Shown here: piece by piece, positions 1 through 23,900 of the stretch
Layout of the letters: every line of letters starts with the position of its first letter
Numbering within the stretch: the first letter of the stretch is position 1
DNA from: Pogona vitticeps
Taxonomy: Eukaryota; Chordata; Lepidosauria; Squamata; Agamidae
NCBI RefSeq assembly: GCF_051106095.1
Contig: NC_135787.1
Location: forward strand, 156,558,001-156,622,000
Reading direction: 5' to 3'
Length of the DNA: 64,000 nucleotides
Notes under the pieces: model-generated
Database searches by the model: none
The model's input: only the letters and a program-made list of their open reading frames with translations
Told to the model about the DNA's origin: nothing
Position numbers and translations under genes: made by a program

Positions 1-1853
1 GATCCAAGCCTAGTATTTTCTCCCTTGTTTATTCTCTGCTGAATTGAATTTTTCATAACTTCAACTTCCTGTAATTCAAGAGAAACTGTGAATGTTACAA
101 CTGCTAAGTGATGGTGCCAAAGTGATAGAAGAAACTAAAAACAGTGTCAGAAGTTACTGTTAGAATTAAGAAGTGCTTTGAAGGTTAGTCGAACAATCTG
201 ACTTTAGTAGTGTCTGGGTAGTTACAATAGCAGAATTTTTGTATTTCTCCACTCAAGAGAATCCTTATTATCGCACCCTGTTTTACAATAATGATGATGA
301 TGTGCTGTCAAGTCATTTCTGACTTACAGCAACCCTTTTCAGGGTTTTCCAGGTAAAGAATATTCAGGAGTGGTTCACCATTCCCTTCTTCTGTGGCCAT
401 CCTGGGACTGTGCCACTTGCTCACATAGGCTAGCTATACTTAGAGGAGATACAGTGGGGAATCAAACTTCCAACCTCTGGTTCTGCTGCCAGATAGCTAA
501 ACCACTGAGCTATCCAGATGGCTTCTGTTCTGCAATAGAAAGCAGCTCTTTCATAATTATCGGTTAGAATGTTACTTGGAACCATGTTCCATTCTGCTCA
601 GTGGGAATTCCCAATAAATGTGCCTAAGTCAGAAAGTGTCTTTATAGTCCAGATAGGAAGGATACAGCAGTATTCAAGGATGTGGCAACCCAGAGAGTTT
701 GGCTTGTTGATTGGCAACTTTACCAGTAATACTGCAGAAAAAAACTATATAGCAGCAGCTAAAGAACTGAATGTTGCCAGCGTCTGCAGTGGTTAAATTT
801 GGGGAACTGGAAAGTATTCCAGATCTTTGGATGAATGAATTGTATGCCAGAGTTTTTTTTTCTGATGTAGTGTAAATGGATTAAGTACAGATCAAGGGCA
901 AGGGAAATGTGATGCAGTTTTAATTCACTAAAACGAGAACAGTGTTAAAAGCCTTTGACCGTTTAAAGAGCAAATATTTCTTTGTTTCCAAATCTGTGGG
1001 GACAAATAGCACTTTTAAAAATAATCTAGAACTTTCTTTAACACATTTTGCAGTCTTTAATGTCTTAATTGCTACATTTTCCCAATTAAATCTAAAACAT
1101 ATCCCTATTTTCTAATTTTAATGAAACACATATTAAAATACTGTTTCCTTTTTTGAAAACTTTAATTGGTTTAAAATTCAGAATGATAAACAATAAAAGG
1201 TGTGTATACGTCAGTAACCAAAACATGGTAGTTGACTCACAAAATCTGACTCCAGCTTCAATCATTTGACACTCTGCTCTCTTTTTATGATGTCTTTTCA
1301 CTTCACCATGGAACTGTAAAAAGAAAGGATACGTTTTAGGCAGCAGCCCTGCCTGGTCTTTCTTAAGTGCCGTAAGGTTTTCATAAGGGAGAAGCAAGCA
1401 TGTGGCCTTGCATCTTGAACTGTATTTGACTGGCCTTTGCAGAGCCATGACTAATATTCATTCCTTAATCATCACACCTTGAACACAGTCTCTATAAGCA
1501 TATTTCTCTGCTATATAGAGACAGTTTCTGCACAAAACAGGGAAGAGGGCGCAATAACTTACAGCTTTATTTGCATCACAGTGTAGTGTTATCTAGTATC
1601 ATGACATCAGAATTCATGCTAAAAGTTTGCTATATCTTTATCATTAAGTCAGCTAGGACGCTGCACAGATATGTCAGTGTGCAGTTTGGTTGCGTGTAGT
1701 TCATTTGCTTTGATGTAGACTTGGCTGTTGCCTTTGATCAAATATATTCTAACTGATTTTCCTCTTACAGCTCTGGAATAATGCTTAGCTGTCAGTGTGT
1801 TTATTTTCTGAGTTATTGCTATCTGTTACTGCTTATAAATTTGTTTTCTGTAG
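1..1853 (+). other. METAP2 intron 2, 3' part
   Basis: No exon could be recognised upstream of 1,854, so the window opens inside an intron. It contains one tRNA-derived SINE (291-524). The rest is AT-rich DNA in which I see nothing else. Confidence 0.7.
291..524 (-). mobile_element. tRNA-derived SINE with RTE-like tail
   Basis: Read on the minus strand, it begins with a tRNA-like head: an A-box-like tagctcagtggtttag, then a B-box-like gaagtttgattccc. It ends in an RTE-like tail (aagtcagaaatgacttgaca) plus a CAT-rich simple tail. Imperfect 13-bp flanking repeats (278-290 and 525-537, 11 of 13 matching) look like the target-site duplication. The tail resembles that of the RTE-clade LINE fragments at 35-36 kb. 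Confidence 0.72.
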
Positions 1854-13346
<11,493 letters not shown>

Positions 13347-14880
13347 AGCTTCAGAGCCGTTACCTCACCTATGTACTTTGTTGGAATACATTATGCCAGA
13401 ATAAATTTGCAATCTGTTTTAACTGTGGACCCAATGTGATAAGTTTCCACGTTTGGAAGAGAGGAATTTAAGGCAAGTTCTTTAATATAACTAAACAAGA
13501 AAAAACAGCTTTTGGGGCCTCTACAATATTTCAGGTTACATGCATATTTTTCTTCTGTGGGAAAAGCGCAATTTTTAGTTTGGAATGAGTTATACATATT
13601 GTGTGAAATATTTCTGACAAGGCTTTCCAAATATTTATAATATCGTATTCTTACTTGAATGCTTTGAATGACTTTACCTAATTTCTGCACCTAAGTTGTC
13701 TCCAGTATTGCCTTTTAAACTTCCTGAAATCCATTTTGTAAAATAATAATAATAAAGACAGATTTTCAGATCTAAAACTTCACATAGCTTAAATGGTAGT
13801 TCTAGGAAGCAGTTCCCTGGAAGAATTGTCCAGGTCAGTCTTGCCTTTAAGATTACTGTATCTGTTTACACTGGAAGATTTGTTTACTCTTTTCTTCCTA
13901 CAGAGCTGGGATGAAGAATGTGCTGTTCTGGTGCACATTGGCCATGCTGCCTATCAGTTCCAATCCAACAGCATGACAGCCATATGGTCCCTGCTGCTTC
14001 TCTTTACCAAAGCTTGGCTTGTTTTATGAGATTACCCAACTCTCTCAAATGCATCATCTTCTTATATTACACTGTAACCTGGAATTCACACTCCCTTTCG
14101 ATAAGTAGGGAGTTAATGGTTTTAATGTCCAAATATTGCTGCCATTCATTTGTGATAAGCCTACTAACTAGAATCAATAACTTACCATTAAACCATTGGT
14201 TATGATGGTCTGATTTAAATCACAATGTAAGTCTGTAAGTATTCTAGTTTCATTAGGAATTAATTCTAATAAAGCTTGACCCATTCAGAGGTCTTTACAG
14301 TAGCACTAAGGTTAACTAAATGAAATACAAGTCCCTCATTGTTCTTTGTAGAGTTGTCAGTCTTTCTATTCTTTGGCTACTTTATTGAGGTATTGTGTTC
14401 TTTTGGAATGATTCTGCTGCCTTACCTGCAATAATACCTAGATCACAACCTACAAGGTGCAGCAGCATGAGCCACTTTGACCATGACAAGTTTTCATTAC
14501 ACCCCACCACTTGCTTTGTGCATCTGCAAGATAGCTTTGTTAATAACTTCTTGGTTTAATCTTGCAGTCTAGATAAAACATCCTTCTTAAATCTAGGTCA
14601 TCTATTGACATTAGATGAGCACTGAAGAGCACCTAAGCTAGTAAGGATTTACTGTTTTTTCAAACATACAATCCATTGGAAGAGAAAAGCAGTAAAAAAT
14701 TGTAAACAAACCAGTCCATAGTCACCATGCTGCTTCAATAGCACTGACTATGCTATAGATGCCTAGTTGGCCTTGAAGAGAATTATGGTCATAATGAAAC
14801 AAACTGACTGGAAATTTGGACAGTCTCTTCAATGCAGAATTATACAAGAGAAGCATTTAATAAAGCCTGTCAGTATGAAG
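13347..14880 (+). other. METAP2: METAP2 3' UTR region with candidate poly(A) signals
   Basis: AATAAA hexamers on the + strand lie at 13751-13756 (405 nt after the stop), 14268-14273 and 14859-14864. Any of them could end METAP2 transcripts; the sequence alone does not choose. No repeat or ORF of note was seen in this stretch. Confidence 0.5.
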
Positions 14881-17756
14881 ACAATGGGATTTTCTATAAT
14901 ATTTCACTAGTTTTCTTGTACAGTTAAATATAAAGCGTTGGTGAGCTGTCCTCTAAAATTCAGTCTGAACTGGGAGGCTTAATTGGGTACTTCAAAAGGA
15001 AAGGAAGAGAAGAAAAAGTTTAATTTATAGAATTAAAGTGCAGGGGTTTAAGGAGAAAAACTACTTGAACTCAGCACAGGTAAAGGCTAGCAGGCTCATG
15101 CTTTTTTAAAATGCACAAATGTTGCTATTCTGTTCAACTCTTAAGTGTATTACAGTTTAGTAAAAATTAGTTAATCTTTTGTTTTTTATTCTTCTACCTT
15201 CAACCTATAGTTCTGGGGTTTGGGGGGCATATCTTTGTAATAGTTCATGTTCTGCTTCCCTTTCTCTTCTATTCATGGTGTTTTGCACCTGTTTTTATAT
15301 CCCAACTCCCTCAGCACAAATACCTTATAGGGAGATCCACTGGGGCACAAAATACTTTTAACAGCTTAACAGTGCTCAAACAGGTCTGTCTGCTAGGGTC
15401 CGTAGGTGGAAACATTTGATTCCTTTTCGTTTCAGTTTCTTTTGAGCCAGTGGTGCCTTTTCAGTTATCAGTTTTATAATTTTGGCTTGGTGAAGGAAGG
15501 AGGATGAAAGGAAAGTGGGGATGACAGTGGTACAAGGTGGGTAGTGGTGAGGAAAATTCACTGGGAGATTTCGGTGAAGGAAAGGTTTAACGGGTGGGTG
15601 GAGAGCACAGCTGTCAAAATGGCAATTGCCATGACAAGGCAAAAGGAAGAGGGGAAAGATGGTCTGGCAGGTCCAACTATAGGGTAGTTTTACATGCATG
15701 GATGAAACACAAGAAATCTGATAAAATCCATTATTTTTAGGACTCTTTCTTGCAGAAAACCCAGTGTCAAATTTTAGAGGCTGTCTATTGGAACTTAACA
15801 AACTGAAAGAAAGCTTTTTTTGTGAGTCCCCCCCCTCCATGCAGGTTACCCTAAAAGTTCCATCCCTACTTGCTGCTTAATGTTGCTAAATTTCCTTCCA
15901 TTTTTAATGTGGACAGATATTACCTTATCTGCTCTGTTCTAGGTCTTTATCGATGACTGCTCCAAATAAGACAGAAATACACGGTACTCTTATGTCAGCT
16001 GAGGAAGATAGTCAACTTACTTTTATTCAAAATCATTTGTTTTTACCACAGAGGTTGTCCTTTCCTCTTGTACATGTAGAAGCCCTGTTATTTTTAATAC
16101 CGTGATCTTCCACTTGGCAATCACACAGAGCACTGTGTTGTGCTACATTCCTAACAAGATAACTGCATAGTATGTCTTTTTACAGGAGACTTCATGTACT
16201 AGGTATGTGATAAGAATTGTATAATAATAATGTCTCATTAGAGGGAGCCTGAAAAAGGCAATTTAAATAATCGCCTCTACTGCTAAGTTGCTACCGTTAA
16301 CCAGTCCTTTGTGTTTGGTAGAGGATGCAGGTTGAGACTTTATAGCTGCATGATTTGGCACACTGAAATCTATTTACTGTATTCTACCTATTATCTAAGG
16401 AGCAGAGAAGAGCATAGAGTCTCACTTCATTTCCATTTTATCTATACAGTGCCATTGAAAAGGAGTTTCTTGGCTGTACCTGGAGTTGAGTTATGCCTCT
16501 TAAAACCAGATACAAAAGACTGTAATGGCTGCTTTCTTCACCTTTCTAGTTTTCAACACCAGCCTTGTGACAGTTCTGCATTTGTGAAACAAATAGCACA
16601 GAAACAGTAACCAAGTACTCCATTAATAAAATTTGTCTCTCAAAAAAGGCTGAAACTATTACAAATTAAGGAAAAGGGAAGGAAACGATGATGAAGACTT
16701 GTAATTTTTTTACAGGTAGAGAACAGTATTCTTTCAGGACATTTATTAACCAATTAGGATTAACCTCCATGGGAAAAAACTTACATTCAGCATGAGAAAC
16801 TTCACCACCATATTCTATACTGATTACAACTCTGAGGTTGCGTGCGTTTCCCTTGAGCCATGACAACTAAGAGAAACAAGACAGTGTACAACGGCAACGC
16901 CCTTTAAATGTATTTTGGAGAAAGCAACAGATAAAATGGTATTTCTTATCAGTGCAAATGTTATGGCTTGCTGCTGGATTACACAGAACCTGTATGCAGG
17001 ATAAGGCTATCTGAATGCTGAAAGACTAATGTAAGTAGGAGAGGATGCTCTTAAATTTCAGCAGCTACTTACAATGTCCTTTGTATACTGCTGAACATTC
17101 AAATTTCCTTCGCCTTCCTTACACTTCCATCTAGGCCTGCAGCCTGACTGGATAGGTGCCAATGCTTAATACTGAGCTAACAGTAATGGGCTGTTCTCTG
17201 TTGTTTTCCCAATAGTTTACCAATTGTGTATATAAGTCACTATAATTAGGGCATATGTATAAAGAACTGTATTCCACTTTCCCTAGGAATCTACAAGTCA
17301 GAGACAAGCAAAATTCCATTACCAGGTTTTTTAATTCTGTGGAACAAATGTATTCCTCTGAACAATGTCAATGGTATTGCAAGAAATGTAAAAAAAGCAT
17401 ACAATTTTTTATAAAAACATTTCGAAATAACATAAGAATTACTCATCAAGATTCCTCATCTATGGTTCCTACACCAAAATATAAAATTGCTGAAAAACAG
17501 CTTTGAGGTAAGACTTTAAAATTCAAATGGCAATTTTTTTAAAAAAATAGCTATATAGACATCCTAGTAACTTGAAAAGTTACCTACCATCAATATAAAG
17601 TATACTAAACATTTTCCCCAAAGAGTTTGTTTAGCAAGTACAAAAGGGCATGAACACATTTCACAAGACATACTTAGTACAATACTGTACTTACTCTTCA
17701 ATACATGTACTGTACAAGTGACAAGTTTTTGCTGTACACAGTACATGTGCTTTGGA
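14881..17756. other. Convergent METAP2-USP44 3' interval, including the USP44 3' UTR
   Basis: No transposon with clear ends was recognised. A minus-strand open frame of 154 codons (15,376-15,840) is unassigned. For USP44, a minus-strand AATAAA lies at 16742-16747, about 1.0 kb after its stop, and ATTAAA-type signals lie nearer. The true cleavage site cannot be set from sequence. Confidence 0.45.
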
Positions 17757-17956
17757 TTAGCTGTTAATATCTGCACTGGAAAAATTCATTTGACTATTTG
17801 GATTTTTCCCAGATGGTGAGTCAAGGCCTGATACCCTAACATGTCCATTCTCCTGAGTAACTCGTTGGGTATAAAACAAGATGTAAGCCTGGGCCTTGCA
17901 CACTTCTTCCATAGTGCACATGATGAGCTTGGAATCATTGCAGTGTACCCAGAATC
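17757..17956 (-). CDS. USP44: USP44 exon 6 (C-terminus, stop)
   Basis: The acceptor is ttttcttctag. It encodes [20 protein letters not shown] and [18 protein letters not shown], then a divergent tail ending SSADINS. TAA is at 17757-17759. The HCNDS stretch supplies the third catalytic-site residue. Confidence 0.96.
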
Positions 17957-20900
17957 CTAGAAGAAAACAACAGAGTGATCAAAAGTCATCGCTGCAATTA
18001 AAATATTTTCTTATCAAAAACCACAAAAATTTAGTACAATCAGAACATTTTACACAGGAAAAGCTGTACCTCAAAAATGTTACAAGAATTACTGTCAAAA
18101 GTAAGAATTTATAAGGCACAGTCCAGATAAGAGACTGATCTTTCAGAATGACATTTGATGTAATCTTGTAAAAAAAATCCTCTGATTAAGAGAATGTCCG
18201 AAGACTTTAGAGATAGTGTTTATGGCAATAAAATTCATCTCAAAATCATGCTCAAAGGCTTGAAGTTTGATTTCATATTTAAATTCTTTGTACCTCCATC
18301 CGAATTGTAGCAATAGGCAGTGTAGTGTCCTGAACCAAATCCTTTCCCATGATGCATCACAACAGCAGATAAGTCGTAGATAAAACAATCAGGTACGAGG
18401 GATTTTAGAGATTCTCGGCAGCAGTACGGCTCCATGTTTAGCACCTGGTCAAAGCTGACATGTACACCAATCTTTTCACGGTGATTGCGCCCAGACCATC
18501 TTAGAGGAGGAAAAGCAAATACAATAAAACTATCACATTTCTAGTCTGTATTCTACAGGTATTATCAAAAAGGTTAAAAAACTTCACCTGTGTGTTACTG
18601 CTGGGAGCAAGAGTCAATATTAGTTGGAAGGGCTTTGTTGAAAGTCAAACCACTGCTTAATGCAAGAATCCAGAACTAGTGTACTGCCATTAGTTGCCTG
18701 TCTAGTCCTGAACATTTTCCATACTAATAAATAAAAATCTCTCCTGTAATTTTAGTCCAATAAATCTAGTCCTCATCTAGACAGAATATACAGGTAACTG
18801 TCCTCTTCAAATACAATCTGCCCTTCCCCATATCTCTTCACTGCTTGCCAAGGTACACTCTTCTATGTTCTGCTGTGTGAGCCTGCTTGAAGCACACTTG
18901 TTCAGTTTGGCTCCATCATGAGGATTCCATCTATGGAAGATGTGCCTGGGTAAGTTAAACCAATATATCAGAACATGCTACAACACCTCTGCAGCTTTGC
19001 TGATCCCTTAGGGTTCCAAGGTACAAGCCTTGAGAAGGCTTTTGTACATCTAGAGGTTCATAAATGCCAGAATGTCATCAGCTGTTGCTTTCTGATTCAC
19101 AGATCTACAATATTGCCTTCTACTTACTTTCTGTTATAAATGCATCAGACGATGTTTTCTGACTACTGCTTGTTTAATCATTCTTCTTTTAGCCACATTA
19201 CCCCTATCAAAATGATATGGGGGAACCAACTGGTACATTATACATACAAAATTTCCTCAGGGTATTGCCTTGTATTTACTGATTTAGCCCCTCATTTCGG
19301 AATGCTGCTCTTCTATTTTGCCTCATTATTCTGCCTATAGATTCTGTAGCCCTCTATGTACTTCACTCAGCCTTCTTAATGCTTAGTCTGTTTCACACAG
19401 TTCCTTTTGCTTTGAAGGTATCTATGAGGTTTTCATTTTTAAAGTTGACAAATTCGCTTTCCTCACAGAAGCCACACAACTAACATTTTGATGCTGACAG
19501 ACTTCTTTTTTGAGTGACATTAACAGAACATTTTGTGATGTCCACATCAGTTCATATACTCTTTGTCAAAAGATTCATTGCCAGTTCCTTAAGTGCTTTA
19601 CAGGAGTCCCTCCCATATCTGTGGAATCAGTGTCTACAGTTTCAGATATCCATGGTGGCCACTGCTGCAACCCAGCCTGTAGTGTGCATGTGCACCTACT
19701 TACCCCTCTCCTTCTAATCCATGTTTTCCTCATATCTGTGGTTGATCCTGGAAAAGTGAATGTGGAGGGAATACTGTACTGTACAGATAATGGACAAACC
19801 ATCTGGATGGAATGCACAATCATGCTGGAATTTCAAGAAACGTATGTACAGCCTAATAAATGGATGTTTCTTTAAAAAATGACTAACTTTCCTTAAAAGA
19901 AGACCATCCTTTGGGGTTTTCTTAATTTGCTAGCAAAGGAATAATTTACTACATTACCTGAACCTCTTAAGGTGTAACCGCAGAACTTGAGGTAGCTGGC
20001 ATACCATAAGCTGCTTTTGTGCTTCTGAGAGTATTACAGGCTTTGAAGAAAACTTTCTCCGCTTTGCTGCAAAAAGAATATTAAAAAATACACATTTTCT
20101 CAATAAATCATGCCAATAATGATGTGGGATAATTCCCATGTAAACAGAATCAGTTTAGCACTTAATCATTTTTAAACAAATCCACAAACATTATTTGGAT
20201 TAACAGAATATTCAGGATACAACTAAATTACATGCTTGACATGTAGAGCCCTTAATGAAGAATAACCAATGTAATAATAAAAGTGTAGAAAGATTCCAAA
20301 AATAAGGCGAGGTAAAACCTTTATTGGACTGATACAACACTGAACATGATTTTCAGAGAATTCTATTTCCACACACATTCCTCAAGCTCTGCAATACCCA
20401 TCCTGATGAGAGGGCCAGCTGGACTCAAAAGCTGTTAATACTGTATTCTACGTAGTGGCCCAATTTAAAAGAGGTAATAATTATAAATGCAGTATGGTTT
20501 CATTTCTCACTACATCAACTCATCAGAAGGTACAATTCAAAGTACTATTTGGATCTGATTTTTACAGAAAGGGACACTTTTCTGATTTTTTTTTAAAAAA
20601 ATCTCTGCTCTTCATTAACATGAACTCGTGTCACATGGAAGCTGGGCGGACAAGTATGTATTGTATTTACTTACTGTTGCACTGATCACAGGCATATATT
20701 TTTCCTTCCAGGGCTTCAGTTTCTGTGAACTTGGCCAACATTTCTGTTAACAAGCACGGATGCTGACAGGCTGTCTCCTTCCCATTGCAGTGGTATCTTT
20801 CAGGAAATTCCAGTGAGAGGTCCCAAAAGGATTCTATAGTATTTGACTTATTGTCACATGCAAGACATGTCACCTGTCAAGATAAACCACTCATTAATTT

Positions 20901-23900
20901 GAAATTCCAACCTTCCCATCCTAATAAACTGGACCAACAGTATGTTGATTAATTTTAGTAGTCACATGTATGCCCTCTTTCCTCCAATTAGCTTAAGCTG
21001 GTGTACATGGCTCTCCTGCTCTCCACATTATTCTCAGAACAACAAATCTGTGAGATCTCAGGCTGAGAATGTACACTAAGATCACTATGAGTAATATAGC
21101 TCCATGGGATCTAGAATCTAGATCTCTAAAGTCTCAGGCCAAATCATTAATCATTGTACCAAACCAAAATCTGCTGCCTTTCATGTACTAATATGGACAT
21201 ATCTCACATGAGAAACTAGTCGCCACCTTATTCTGGAACTAATCCACTGGTTTTTATTTTCAAGTCTAACCGGAATGATGCCATTTCTACTCTTTTCTTA
21301 TTTTAGCAAAGTGTAAAGTGATGGTTCTTTACATTATCTTTCATTTTAACTGTTCTTCGTACTATGGAGATACCTGAAAATATGCTCCAACTCCTGGTCA
21401 CCATAAATTTTTCTTATGTTTCTCTGCAGTTACTGAAAAGGGTTTCAACAAGGGCTCCAATTCTTTAGTGCTATCATAATCAGAGAAATAAAAATATACC
21501 ACAGGACCCAAACTTGAGGCAAAGAAACCCAGGAATATGAGGCCTGTTGTCATTTTTCACTATATCAATGTTAAAGTCAACTTTAAATATTATACAATAA
21601 AACCTTTATCTTGTCAATTTGTGTGTTTCATTACTAAAATGACAAGCTCTTTCTTTAAAGACTTTTCTTAAAGCAAATTAATAGTATCTGGGGAAGTTTT
21701 CCATAGGGAAGCAGTTCCTGATGTACTATGGTAAAGAGCATCTTCTGCAGTATTCCACATTAATGTAAATATACTGTCCCTGCAAGATTAAAAAAAAAAC
21801 ATTCAGAAGGATCAATACACCACCTGCATGTTACACTGCAGATAAGTTACACTGCAAATGCAAGAAACTTCATTTGCCAGTTCAGCTACAAAGAACTGGT
21901 TCAATGTACAGTAGATGCTGGTAGGCAGAAGCAGACCAGTATCTACTGTCAGTTCTCTGGATGATGTTGCACAGATTTTGTGTACAGCAAAGCATCTCCA
22001 GCTGTCAATAGCTGAACATTAGCAGTATCTACAGCTATACACCGGACTAAGTTAATAATCCTTCATGCACAAGATTTCAGATGTAATTTAGGACGACGCA
22101 TCCCAGAATACGGTTCATAATGTTCAAAAGTGAACTGTTTCTTCCCCTTTGAGGCACAATTTTGTAACTATCTCCAGCTGGTTGCCCTTGTTGTTCTAGA
22201 TAGAGCAGAGGTCTCCAAACTTTTGACCATGAGGGCCACACTGGATATTTCCAACATTTTTGAGGGCAGAAGGAACAGGAACATACGTGTGGCCAGCTGC
22301 ACATGCACCTGTCCAGATGCCCACCCACCCCCGCATGCACACATACATACCCCCACATGGACTGAAGGGCCAGATAAAACTGCAAGGTGGGCTGGATGTG
22401 GCCTGTGGGCCGTAGTTTGGAGACCCCTGTTCTAGAGGAAAGAAAACCGAGGAAAAGAAGTTCACCATTCCCTGTTCTATGGTAGCTAGATTCTAAGAAG
22501 TGTATAGATGTAGAAAATATTTCCAAAACAGTGATCAGGCAGACAATCCATCACATAGCTAAATAAGGAAATGTTCCCCATAACTACTAGAAGCAGCCAG
22601 ATTCTTCAGAAGCAAACAGCATGGTTACTGCAAAAGTATTATCAAGTGGTAGTTCCCATATTAAGTCATTAATGTATATACATGATCTTGAACCAAAAAC
22701 AAACAAAAAACCAAATATGTAGATACTTTTGGTAGTATGCCATTTAATTGTAGTATATCATCTCAAACTATTCCAGATCATCAAAGCCAATGGAGATATT
22801 CTAGAGTAAATAAACTGTGGATAAAATTTAACTACAAAATGTGGATAATATTAATTGTAATTAGGCGGCATTAATTACAAGTGAATTTAAGGAAAGAGAT
22901 CTTAGTGGGTAGGGAACAGAGACACTATAACAGCTGTGGCCACTTCACTGGCAAGCATTATACAAACATCCCAATACAGTAACTGAAATTTAAGTCAGCT
23001 TTGACCTGAAAACCCCTCCTGTTTCAGCTCCAGCTTCTCTGATATGTGTCTCAAGTCACAACAGGCTGAATCAAATTGTAGAGTTTATTGTATTAAAAGA
23101 TGTATACTTTAATGGCTAATTATTAAAATAAAATTTCCTCATAAGTGACTAATTACAATTGTTGTACTATGCTTCCTATTTTATCAGTAAAAACTACTTT
23201 TCAGTCTGTAGTCATACTTTCAAAATTCCATCTTAACATTTTCTTGCAGATTCAACATTATCACTTTCTATTCCATAACTTGTTTCTTCTTTATTTAATT
23301 AATATTTTAAAAGTCATTCCTTTGTTAACTAATCTACAGAGGCCTGGAGGCCAATATAAATATATTGAATGGACTGTCACTGAAGAAATCAATATTTGAA
23401 CATTTAAGAGGCAATTAAACGATGTTTCACGTTAGTCTTTATTTTTTCTGCTAGAGTGTTTTATTCAGTTTTGTACACCAACACACAAGCTTTGGTTGAC
23501 ACACAGCTTAAATGTACTGCATTAGTAAATAGACTGATTTTTTGAGAAGTAATCTAAAACGAACTTTAAAATACGTTTACAGAATGAAATTCTAAATATC
23601 AGTACAAAAAAATTAGGAAGTGTAAAATCGACAAATGGCTTAAATCCTGTTTCTTAGTGTAGTAAGTCACAAATGGAGTAGGCCCATCAAAACAGTGGGG
23701 ATCTGGTGAGTCAACTCCTCCATACTTTGCATTGATTCAAATGGGCCTACACTAGTTGTGACTTACTATGCCAAGCAACGAAGTTTAAACCAATGCATTT
23801 TGCGAACCTGACAAATATTTTGATCTATAAGCAAAGGAATACTGATGCCAGTTTGATGTCCCTCAAGATGGTTTTAAAGAGCTAGATCACCACCATATGT

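Noticed and set aside
1-1853. METAP2 exon 2 upstream of 1,854
   Set aside because: No frame resembling the expected VDEVARQLE-type segment with splice sites was found; the region reads as intron plus a SINE.
22077-22526. Open frames of 62-149 codons on both strands around 22.1-22.5 kb, and similar ones at 26.72-27.1 kb
   Set aside because: They coincide with hAT MITE copies; the frames come from the G+C-rich MITE interior.
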